Of a stretch of DNA of 64,000 nt, positions 57,389 through 64,000 are shown one piece after another. Under the pieces are notes generated by a model. It did not search any database, was not told the DNA's origin, and worked only from the letters and a program-made list of their open reading frames with translations. The stretch is from positions 248,001 to 312,000 of the forward strand of contig CANMCE010000003.1 of assembly GCA_947496235.1 (NCBI GenBank), given 5' to 3'. Positions within the stretch are counted from its first letter, which is position 1. Each line of letters opens with the position of its first letter. Made by a program: the position numbers and the translations under genes. Source of the DNA: an uncultured Glaciecola sp. Its GTDB lineage: Bacteria; Pseudomonadota; Gammaproteobacteria; Enterobacterales; Alteromonadaceae.

Positions 57389-57670
57389 AGTTTTGCCTCC
57401 GTTAAAGCTTGTTAGTACAGGATTACAATAGTCATCTTCCTATTTTTAAAAATGAGACTTTGGTATTAACGCCATATTTCGAGGTTTACGATTCCTGTTA
57501 ACACAAATGAATCCGTTGGCTAACATACTCATAACACCTTAGTCGCAGTCTAAACGAAAACGCCCTCTAGCTTCAAATTTTGAACACATTTCTATTTGTT
57601 GGAGAGATATTCAAACAGAAAATTAGCGTATTCCTGAGAATACGCTAGAAGTTGAAAAGCAAGTTTGTGT

Positions 57671-58723
57671 TTAAAATGCCATTGGGTATTGTCGCAGAAC
57701 CTTATCAATTTGCGCTAAACACTCTTGAGATAAAGTGATATCAAAAGCTGCTACGTTTTCTTGAAGCTGTGCCATAGTGGTAGCACCAATAATCGTTGAA
57801 CAAACACCGTCCACTTGATTACACCAAGCTAATGCTAATTGACTTGGGGTAATACCATGGGCTTTCGCAATTTCACAATAAGAGCTAATTGCTTGGTTTG
57901 ATTGCTCAGAATCCCGAAACAAGCCTTGTCGTTGTACCATAGTCCAGCGACTACCTTCTGGTCTTGCGTTATTCAAATATTTACCTGACAACATACCACC
58001 GCCCAAAGGTGACCAAGGCAGATAGGCTATATTTTCGAAAACACAGCTTTCAATTAAATAAGGCCAATCTTTTAGATGCACCAAACTGAATTCATTTTGA
58101 ATCGATACAGGTTTAGGCACGCCCATCTCTTCACACAATCGTAAATATGTATGAATGCCCCAAGGTGTATCATCAGATAATCCCCAGTGTCTGATTTTGC
58201 CGCTATCTATCGCATCTTTTAGAGCGATTAAAATACCGCGTTTTCTCTCAACTTCATCCTTTACATCGGTTTCAGTCGCTTTTACTGTATTCGGCCAATG
58301 TTTACCAAAATGCGGTGATGTGCGGTTTGGCCAGTGTAATTGATACACATCGATATAATCTGTGTTTAATCGGGCTAATGAGTCATCAATTGCTAAGGGA
58401 ATGCTGTGTTGAGATATCATGCTTGCGTTACGTATATACCCTAGTCCAGCACCGGCAATTTTAGTCGCAATATAAATGACTTGTCTTTTTTCGGGGTGTT
58501 TTGCAATCCAATTGCCTATTACACGTTCAGTATCGCCATAGGTAGGTTCGTTAGGTGGAATAGGATACATCTCTGCAGTATCAATAAAGTTAACGCCCTG
58601 GGATAATGCGAAATCAATTTGTTCATCGGCTTCTTTTTGGGTATTTTGAATCCCCCAAGTCATGCTGCCTAGACAAATTCTAGAGACGTCAAATCCAGAA
58701 CTGCCCAGTGTTGAATATTTCAT
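57671..58723 (-). CDS. tas: Aldo/keto reductase, Tas-like
   Basis: NADPH-dependent aldo/keto reductase of 350 residues, in the cytoplasm. Catalytic residues: Asp and Tyr in GVNFIDTAEMYP, Lys in YIATKIAG, and His in YQLHWPNR. The LGSSGFDVSRICLGSMTWG start and YPIPPNEPTYG segment closely match E. coli Tas (346 residues). The ATG at 58723 has AAGGAAG upstream; a TTG at 58738 lies within that site and is rejected. The gap of about 280 bp to acs shows no gene. Confidence 0.85.
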   Translation of the reverse strand: MKYSTLGSSGFDVSRICLGSMTWGIQNTQKEADEQIDFALSQGVNFIDTAEMYPIPPNEPTYGDTERVIGNWIAKHPEKRQVIYIATKIAGAGLGYIRNASMISQHSIPLAIDDSLARLNTDYIDVYQLHWPNRTSPHFGKHWPNTVKATETDVKDEVERKRGILIALKDAIDSGKIRHWGLSDDTPWGIHTYLRLCEEMGVPKPVSIQNEFSLVHLKDWPYLIESCVFENIAYLPWSPLGGGMLSGKYLNNARPEGSRWTMVQRQGLFRDSEQSNQAISSYCEIAKAHGITPSQLALAWCNQVDGVCSTIIGATTMAQLQENVAAFDITLSQECLAQIDKVLRQYPMAF

Positions 58724-58738
58724 GCTCTTCCTTTTCAA

Positions 58739-59055
58739 TAAAGTGTTTGCTTAGCTAACATTAGATTAGCATAACAAATAATTTGCTGTTTTATTTGAAC
58801 AACCTAGGCTGAAACTTTCACACGTCAGCCATACTTCATAATATGACCTGAATACTAACCATTTCATTCGTCTTGCTTTATTTACGTTTACTTACATTTA
58901 TATCTTTGCGACCTTTGTTCAAGACTTGCTATAGTATATCGATGGGAGAAGTATTGCGGTAGTTTGGTTAAGAGAAACATATTCAAGATAAGTTGGCTTG
59001 TCCCTAATTTAAATGTATAAGTCTCAACTAGGATTACCTTCAAAAGGAGAAGTAT
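58739..59055. other. Intergenic region with probable promoter for the SPFH operon
   Basis: No gene of note. A candidate sigma-70 promoter is TTGCGA (58907-58912), an 18-nt spacer and TATAGT (58931-58936) on the plus strand, about 120 nt before the SPFH gene. AAAGGAGAA lies just before the ATG at 59056. Confidence 0.45.
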
Positions 59056-59997
59056 ATGGAAGTTTTACTAGATTACATTTTAGCCCCAGAAATATTCATA
59101 CTGATTTTTGTTCTTATTCTACTCAAAACCTCTATTAAATTTGTGCCACAGAATCGAGCCTATGTAATAGAGCGCTTTGGCAAATATCAGTCGACTAAAG
59201 AAGCTGGATTAAACTTTATCGTACCATTCGTCGACCGCGTTGCCGCTGATCGTTCATTAAAAGAACAGGCCGTAGATGTTCCAGAGCAAAGTGCAATTAC
59301 CAAAGACAACATATCCTTGCATGTAGACGGCGTTTTGTATTTTCGTGTTCTTGATCCTTACAAGGCAACCTATGGTGTTGATGACTATGTATTTGCTGTT
59401 ACTCAGTTAGCCCAGACCACAATGCGTTCGGAACTAGGCAAAATGGAGCTCGACAAAACCTTTGAAGAACGAGATATGCTTAATACCAATATCGTAAGCT
59501 CCATCAACGATGCCAGCGGCCCTTGGGGCATTCAAGTACTGCGTTACGAAATCAAAGACATAGTGCCTCCTCATTCTGTTATGGAAGCCATGGAAGCACA
59601 GATGAAAGCTGAGCGTGTGAAACGGGCTCAAATTCTAGAGTCTGAAGGGGATCGTCAAGCTGCCATTAACCGCGCGGAAGGCGAAAAACAATCGGTTGTA
59701 TTAGCAGCAGAAGCGGAAAAGCAAGAACAAACTTTACGAGCAGAAGGTGAAGCAGCGGCAATCCTTGCTGTTGCTGAAGCTCAAGCAAAAGCATTGAAAG
59801 AGGTTGGTGACGCTGCAGATACAGAAGCTGGTCAAAAAGCCATTCAATTGGATCTCGCGACCAAAGCGATTGAAGCGCGTAAAGCCATTGCCAAAGATTC
59901 TTCTGTGGTGCTGTTACCGGATAGCTCAACCGATGCTGCCGCAATCGTAGCCCAAGCCATGGCCATAATCAATAAAATGAACCAAGGCAAAAACTAA
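59056..59997 (+). CDS. SPFH/band 7 domain protein (QmcA/stomatin-like)
   Basis: A 313-residue membrane-anchored scaffold protein. One N-terminal hydrophobic segment (about residues 10-24), then the SPFH/band 7 domain starting FVPQNRAYVIERFGKYQ, then a long alanine/glutamate-rich coiled coil (AEGEKQSVVLAAEAEKQEQ and so on, residues 205-260) and a C-terminal tail. It is like E. coli QmcA (YbbK), whose partner YbbJ is an NfeD protein. Its stop overlaps the nfeD-type start (TAATG). Confidence 0.92.
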   Translation: MEVLLDYILAPEIFILIFVLILLKTSIKFVPQNRAYVIERFGKYQSTKEAGLNFIVPFVDRVAADRSLKEQAVDVPEQSAITKDNISLHVDGVLYFRVLDPYKATYGVDDYVFAVTQLAQTTMRSELGKMELDKTFEERDMLNTNIVSSINDASGPWGIQVLRYEIKDIVPPHSVMEAMEAQMKAERVKRAQILESEGDRQAAINRAEGEKQSVVLAAEAEKQEQTLRAEGEAAAILAVAEAQAKALKEVGDAADTEAGQKAIQLDLATKAIEARKAIAKDSSVVLLPDSSTDAAAIVAQAMAIINKMNQGKN

Positions 59998-60452
59998 TGC
60001 AGTGGCTTGCCGAACACTTTGCTACTAGCCTATTGATTTTAGGGCTAGTAATTCTTGCCATCGAAGTATTGATTTTAGGTTTTGCGACCTTTTTCTTAAG
60101 CTTTGTTGGCATCGCAATGGTGATTACTTCTGTTCTGATATCTACAGGGGTTTTATCCAGTGATTGGTTTAGCGCGTTAATTAGCATAAGCGTACTCACC
60201 TTGGTGTTAGCAATTTACGGGTATAAACCGCTTAGGCGCTTTCAGGAAAAAGTCAGTAGAAAGCCCGCTAAGAACGATCTCGTTGGCCATAGCTTTACAC
60301 TTGAACAAGAAGTTGGGCCTGATAGCCAAGTCAATTACCGCTATTCTGGTATTAACTGGATATTATGCAGCAAAACGCCTATTCCAGCCGGCACCTTGGT
60401 TGAAGTAGAAAAGACTGAAGTCGGAAAATTCTATATACGCCCCAAAAACTAA
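59997..60452 (+). CDS. NfeD-family membrane protein (YbbJ-like)
   Basis: A 151-residue membrane protein with helices at about residues 10-35 and 38-75, then a soluble OB-fold domain (YSGINWILCSKTPIPAGTLV near residue 117). It lacks the protease part of long NfeD proteins. It is coupled to the SPFH gene and would act with it in the inner membrane. Confidence 0.88.
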   Translation: MQWLAEHFATSLLILGLVILAIEVLILGFATFFLSFVGIAMVITSVLISTGVLSSDWFSALISISVLTLVLAIYGYKPLRRFQEKVSRKPAKNDLVGHSFTLEQEVGPDSQVNYRYSGINWILCSKTPIPAGTLVEVEKTEVGKFYIRPKN

Positions 60453-60461
60453 GTTTGGGGC
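60439..60461 (+). terminator. Hairpin over the NfeD-family stop codon
   Basis: Stem GCCCCAAA (60439-60446) and TTTGGGGC (60454-60461), loop AACTAAG containing the stop. There is no T-tract; a weak terminator or 3'-end structure. Confidence 0.4.
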
Positions 60462-60802
60462 TAATGCAAGTGTATTGCCTATTACCAAAAAGAAACATGA
60501 TCCTGGCGATTCTTTGTAATGAACTTCCCTATCCCAATCAATTACTGACAACTTTGCTTAACTGTCGCCATAACGCTCTTTACAGCCTAGAAAGCCTATA
60601 TTAGGATTGGTAATTATCTGTTCAATTTATAAACGACATATCTACCATATATATTTGATATGAACATTTATGAAGTCATAACAATGCTATTTGCTGATAC
60701 TGAGCTACTCGTTTAAATTAATATGGATTTATCTCAATATCTTGAAATAAGCAGCGCCTCCTAGGCGCATAGTGCAGTGTTACAAGTCGCAATAGGGAAG
60801 TT
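60462..60802. other. Intergenic region before the GH31 gene
   Basis: About 340 bp, AT-rich, with no convincing gene. One small hairpin, GCGCCT and AGGCGC with a 3-nt loop at 60754-60768, lies 34 nt before the GH31 start. A 46-codon frame at 60464 has no usable ribosome binding site. Confidence 0.5.
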
Positions 60803-63268
60803 ATGGTTAGATCAATTTTCAAACACTTATTTTACGTCCACTATTATATAGCTGGTATTTTATTTATTGCAGCTAGCGCAAAGGCCGAATTTCAACCTAT
60901 AGGCAATGTAACTAGTACCCAAGTTTTTCAGTCGGCTGTAGAGTTTGATTTATCTAGTGGCGCCAAGGTGCGGATTGATCTCATGGATAATACATTGGTC
61001 AGAGTGCGTATCAATCCAACTGGCACTTTATCTACTCGTAATAGCATTGCCATAGCGCCAAATCTTTCTTTCAATGCTCCCTTAGATAGTATTTATGACA
61101 CCGGCCCAGTGGTTTGGCTATTGACCAGCAAAATGATGGTAGCTGTGATTAAAGAACCTTTCCGTGTGATTGCTTTACATGATGACGGTGCATTACTCTC
61201 GGCTGACTTAGAATCGTCGGTGTTGTTTGATGATACTACAGGTCTAATTGTAAACCGTAAATATTCGCCACCTAACGAAGCTATTTTGGGTCTAGGTATG
61301 CGAGGTGGAAATGTGAATCGTCGGGGGCGCACAATTACTATGCGGAACACCGACTCCGCGGGCTATACCGAATTTACTGATCCACTTTATCAATCCTACC
61401 CATTTTTTTACGGAATACTAGACAACAAAGCCTATGGTTTGTTTCTAGATAGCCCTGCCTATCCGTTCTTTGATGTCGCTGATTCAGAGCCTGGCGTGCT
61501 AAGTTTTGGCGCACACATGGGCGAATTGAATTATTATTTAATTGCAGGCCCAGACCCTCAGGATGTTGCAAATACTTACAGCCGCTTAACCGGTTTCAAT
61601 CAATTACCTCCACTTTGGAGCCTAGGACATCATCATTCTCGGTATGGTTGGCAAAGCGAAGACGAAATAAAAAATATTGCCGAACAATTAAGAGAGAAAG
61701 ACTTCCCTACCGATACCCTTTGGTTTGATATCGACTATATGGATGAATTTCAAAAGTTCACTTGGGATCCTGTTGATTTTCCTAACCCAACCCAAATGCA
61801 TGCAGATTTATTACAAGACGGATTTAAAAGTATTTATATTAATGAGCCATTGGTTAGAACAGACGATGCACTTTGGCCGTTTTTAGATGCTTCGGAATAT
61901 TTCGTGAAGAACTTTGAAGGAGAGTCCCATGTCAATCAAATTTGGTTTGGTAATGTCAGCTTTCTCGATTTCACTAAGACAGACGTACAAAATTGGTATA
62001 AGCCCCAACTTGGGACATTTATGAGTACGGGGATCAGCGGCTTATGGAATGACTTAAATGAACCAGCAAATAACTTCATGCCGGATGCAATGTTTAATTT
62101 TGACGGTGATATACGCGGTCAAACTGAATCGCGAAATCTATATGCCAACTATGTGAACCGCACTGCCTACGAGTCGCAGTTAGCATTGCGTCCGAATATA
62201 CGACCATGGAATTTTTCTCGGGGAGGATACTCTGGTATTCAACGTTATGCGCATACTTGGGGTGGCGATGCGTGGAGTGGTTACGAAAGTATTCGTGTTT
62301 CCATTCAAATGAGCATAAGTATGGGAATCAGTGGCCAAAACCAATTCGGCCATGACATGGGTGGCTTTTTAGAATCTCCAGATGCGGAGTTATTTACACG
62401 GTGGATGGAGTTTTCTTTGTTTACTCCTTTATTTCGCAACCATTCTGCAAATATCACAGCACCTCGTGAGCCTTGGCTTTTCGGTGAACCTCACACTAGC
62501 CGATTGCGCGATTTAGTGAAATGGCGCTATCGTTTATTGCCTTATATTTACACACTGTTTGAAGAAGCACATCGCACAGGGCGTCCTGTTTTAATGCCAA
62601 CTTTCTTTTTCCATGAAGAAGATCCCATCACTTATAATCAAGACACAGAGTTCTTATTTGGGCCCAATCTATTAGTCGCGCCAGTATTTACCGAAAATAC
62701 AGCAAGCCGAACGCTTTATCTGCCTGAAAACAGCGAATGGGTATATTTTTACACCGATCAAGTGTTTCAGGGTGGTCAGTATGTCACTGTACCTGCGCCA
62801 CTAGGACAGCCTCCATTATTTGTTCGTAAAGGTGGTATTATCCCCACGGGTGAAGTAGGTAAATCTACAGATGATCCGAATAAAGGCGAAGATTTAACAG
62901 TAGATTTCTATCCCACTGAATATAGCCAATACACTTTATATGAAGACGACGGAAAAACCTTTGACTATCAACAAGGGGAATATCTGAGAACTCACTTTAG
63001 CTTGCAACAAAGTATCGATAGTTTACAATTGACTGTAAATCGATTGGACGGTGACTACTTACCGCAGCAAAGAGCATTATTGTTAAGAGTGCATCTGCAA
63101 GAAAACAAACCTAGTCAAGTGCAATTAAACAGTGCTTCGTTGCCAGAATATCCCAGCGAGGAAGATTTAAAAGCAGTTGCTAGTGGTTGGTTTTACGATG
63201 AAATTAACGGTATTTTGTCAATCAAAAGCCCAGACGCTCCATTACTCTTATTTGAGACAACACCCTAA
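60803..63268 (+). CDS. Secreted GH31 alpha-glycosidase
   Basis: An 821-residue glycoside hydrolase family 31 enzyme. The signal peptide ends near ASAKAEF (residues 1-28), so it acts in the periplasm or outside. The domain order is typical: N-terminal beta-sandwich, TIM barrel, C-terminal beta domain. The nucleophile Asp lies in GLWNDLNEP (about residue 416) and the acid/base Asp in WGGDAWSGY (about residue 487); HDMGGF follows. LWFDIDYMDEF is also typical. Substrate is likely an alpha-glucan, alpha-glucoside or alpha-xyloside; this cannot be resolved by eye. Confidence 0.93.
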   Translation: MVRSIFKHLFYVHYYIAGILFIAASAKAEFQPIGNVTSTQVFQSAVEFDLSSGAKVRIDLMDNTLVRVRINPTGTLSTRNSIAIAPNLSFNAPLDSIYDTGPVVWLLTSKMMVAVIKEPFRVIALHDDGALLSADLESSVLFDDTTGLIVNRKYSPPNEAILGLGMRGGNVNRRGRTITMRNTDSAGYTEFTDPLYQSYPFFYGILDNKAYGLFLDSPAYPFFDVADSEPGVLSFGAHMGELNYYLIAGPDPQDVANTYSRLTGFNQLPPLWSLGHHHSRYGWQSEDEIKNIAEQLREKDFPTDTLWFDIDYMDEFQKFTWDPVDFPNPTQMHADLLQDGFKSIYINEPLVRTDDALWPFLDASEYFVKNFEGESHVNQIWFGNVSFLDFTKTDVQNWYKPQLGTFMSTGISGLWNDLNEPANNFMPDAMFNFDGDIRGQTESRNLYANYVNRTAYESQLALRPNIRPWNFSRGGYSGIQRYAHTWGGDAWSGYESIRVSIQMSISMGISGQNQFGHDMGGFLESPDAELFTRWMEFSLFTPLFRNHSANITAPREPWLFGEPHTSRLRDLVKWRYRLLPYIYTLFEEAHRTGRPVLMPTFFFHEEDPITYNQDTEFLFGPNLLVAPVFTENTASRTLYLPENSEWVYFYTDQVFQGGQYVTVPAPLGQPPLFVRKGGIIPTGEVGKSTDDPNKGEDLTVDFYPTEYSQYTLYEDDGKTFDYQQGEYLRTHFSLQQSIDSLQLTVNRLDGDYLPQQRALLLRVHLQENKPSQVQLNSASLPEYPSEEDLKAVASGWFYDEINGILSIKSPDAPLLLFETTP

Positions 63269-63420
63269 ATGTGTGCTACCACACTTCTCGCTAGCGCACT
63301 TAGCGCGTAGCCGCCTTCTAACATGCTTACGACTCGTCCTTGGGCATGATTTTTTGCTACCTCACAAATCTTATGGGTAAGTTCAACTTTCTCTTTACAC
63401 ACTGTTTTAAGCACCAGCCA
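63265..63420 (-). pseudogene. Remnant of a histone-deacetylase-family gene (C-terminal piece)
   Basis: The minus strand reads 51 codons between two stops, ending KNHAQGRVVSMLEGGYALSA then LARSVVAHI. The GRVVS-LEGGY-L-ALA-SV-AH pattern is the signature of the C-terminus of bacterial histone deacetylase/AcuC-type amidohydrolases. Nothing upstream continues it: 63421 onwards holds stop codons and AT-rich DNA, so about 85 percent of the gene, including the metal site, is missing. Its stop codon still overlaps the GH31 stop in CTAA, like the intact convergent pairs in this window. Confidence 0.8.
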
Positions 63421-63654
63421 CTATAGGCGATAAAAATGCACCTAAGATGATGATAGACGAGAATCGAGAAAATTAAAGAATGTGTAAAATATTCTTAATA
63501 TGATGAAAAACATCGCCATATGACTCATTTGATAACCTAACAATAATATAAATACGCTATAAAAATCATTCACATATAAAGCTTTAATTGATTTAAGCAA
63601 TTGGCACTTTTATTGAATTCATTGAGATACACACTTTGAATATTTATTTAAGTC
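63421..63654. other. AT-rich intergenic stretch after the remnant
   Basis: No gene seen on either strand. It may hold degraded DNA from the deacetylase gene and the promoter of the next gene. Confidence 0.5.
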
Positions 63655-63678
63655 GGTCAATAGGTCAATAGGTCAATT
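63655..63678 (+). repeat. Three tandem 8-bp repeats ending at a start codon
   Basis: Two exact copies of GGTCAATA (63655-63662, 63663-63670) and a third, GGTCAATT (63671-63678), run directly into the ATG at 63679. They occupy the place of the ribosome binding site; each copy except the first is preceded by TA, giving weak TAGG units. Confidence 0.85.
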
Positions 63679-64000
63679 ATGAAACTCGCAAAAAAACATG
63701 CTTTTATAGGTTGTGTAGGAATTTTGGTTTTTTCAGCCGCATCGGTGGCTGCCGTGGGTGCCATACAAGATGAGAATATGCTGAAAGAAGGCTTTGGCAT
63801 AAACACTGTAACAAAAGTTACAACTGATAAAGATTTAGAGGCTCTGTCGTCATTTGAGGCTGAGTTCTCTAACACAGAGTTTAATATGTCAGAGCGTAAT
63901 CACAAGCTTCGTCACCAACGGATTGCGGAAATTATAGAAGAATCTAGAGAACTCTACCGTTCTAATAGTCCTAAATTAGCAGAGAATCACATTGCGCTAG
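63679..64000 (+). CDS. Secreted protein of unknown function, N-terminal part (runs off window)
   Basis: An open frame of 107 codons without a stop. The first 25 residues form a signal peptide (basic KLAKKH, hydrophobic core, then SVAAVGA). The rest is charged and probably helical, with RHQRIAEIIEESRELYRSN near residue 79. No family is recognised. There is no standard ribosome binding site, because the tandem GGTCAATA repeats run into the ATG. Confidence 0.65.
   Translation, partial: MKLAKKHAFIGCVGILVFSAASVAAVGAIQDENMLKEGFGINTVTKVTTDKDLEALSSFEAEFSNTEFNMSERNHKLRHQRIAEIIEESRELYRSNSPKLAENHIAL

Noticed and set aside
60464-60604. 46-codon open frame starting ATGCAAGTG after the NfeD gene
   Set aside because: The only purine-rich sequence, GGGG, is three bases from the ATG and is part of a hairpin. 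Composition is not gene-like and no family is recognised.
1-64000. Phage, IS element, CRISPR array, tRNA or rRNA genes
   Set aside because: None found on reading both strands; no transposase-like ORF, spaced repeats or tRNA T-loop pattern seen. A tRNAscan or Infernal run would settle the RNA question.

Overview
The window is chromosomal DNA from a marine gammaproteobacterium, most likely Alteromonadales of the Glaciecola/Paraglaciecola/Alteromonas kind. This rests on AT-rich coding sequence, the conserved block epd-pgk / metK / rsmE-gshB-yqgE-ruvX / pilT-pilU / yggS-proC-yggT, a carboxynorspermidine pathway, a large TonB-dependent receptor, PEP-CTERM-type proteins and a CrbS/CrbR acetate locus. 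No tRNA, rRNA, CRISPR array, transposase or prophage gene was seen. Genes are dense, mostly in short operons, and several convergent pairs overlap by exactly four bases at their stop codons.

Left third (1-24.5 kb): central metabolism and housekeeping. It holds pgk (partial) and epd, metK with MetJ-type boxes, an M48 lipoprotein protease, an MscS channel, the rsmE-gshB-yqgE-ruvX run, an ohrR/ohr peroxide-response pair with twin operators, the twitching ATPases pilT and pilU, yggS-proC-yggT-DUF4426, a GST, yaaA, tal-pgi, a DUF3545 small protein, ung and the thr operon (thrABC). The thr operon is preceded by a 21-codon Thr/Ile-rich leader peptide, an attenuator and an apparent MetJ box in the promoter spacer.

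Middle (24.5-45 kb): two PEP-CTERM-like secreted proteins (one behind a candidate sigma-54 promoter, one with two FNPQPEPPA motifs), a YkvA/DUF1232 protein, aceK, a MAPEG protein, an OmpR-type two-component system, a DUF3833/chalcone-isomerase-like pair, a D-cysteine desulfhydrase-family enzyme, the two carboxynorspermidine enzymes, a TPR-sulfotransferase next to a TonB receptor, the udk-nupC uridine salvage operon and an isopenicillin-N-synthase-like oxygenase.

Right third (45-64 kb): a lipoprotein with transglutaminase-like and TPR regions, then an acetate-scavenging locus: exonuclease and DUF294 signalling protein, ActP-type symporter with its DUF4212 small subunit, the sensor kinase CrbS, the regulator CrbR and acs. 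After that come an aldo/keto reductase, an SPFH/NfeD pair, a secreted GH31 glycosidase, a decayed C-terminal remnant of a histone-deacetylase-family gene, and a partial unknown secreted protein whose start codon directly follows three tandem 8-bp repeats.

The most notable non-coding signals are the combined MetJ/attenuator control proposed for thrABC, a 12-bp element shared by the thr and PEP-CTERM promoters, the hairpin ending 8 nt before rsmE, the twin OhrR operators and the tandem repeat at the right edge. No wholly new multi-gene system is clearly visible.
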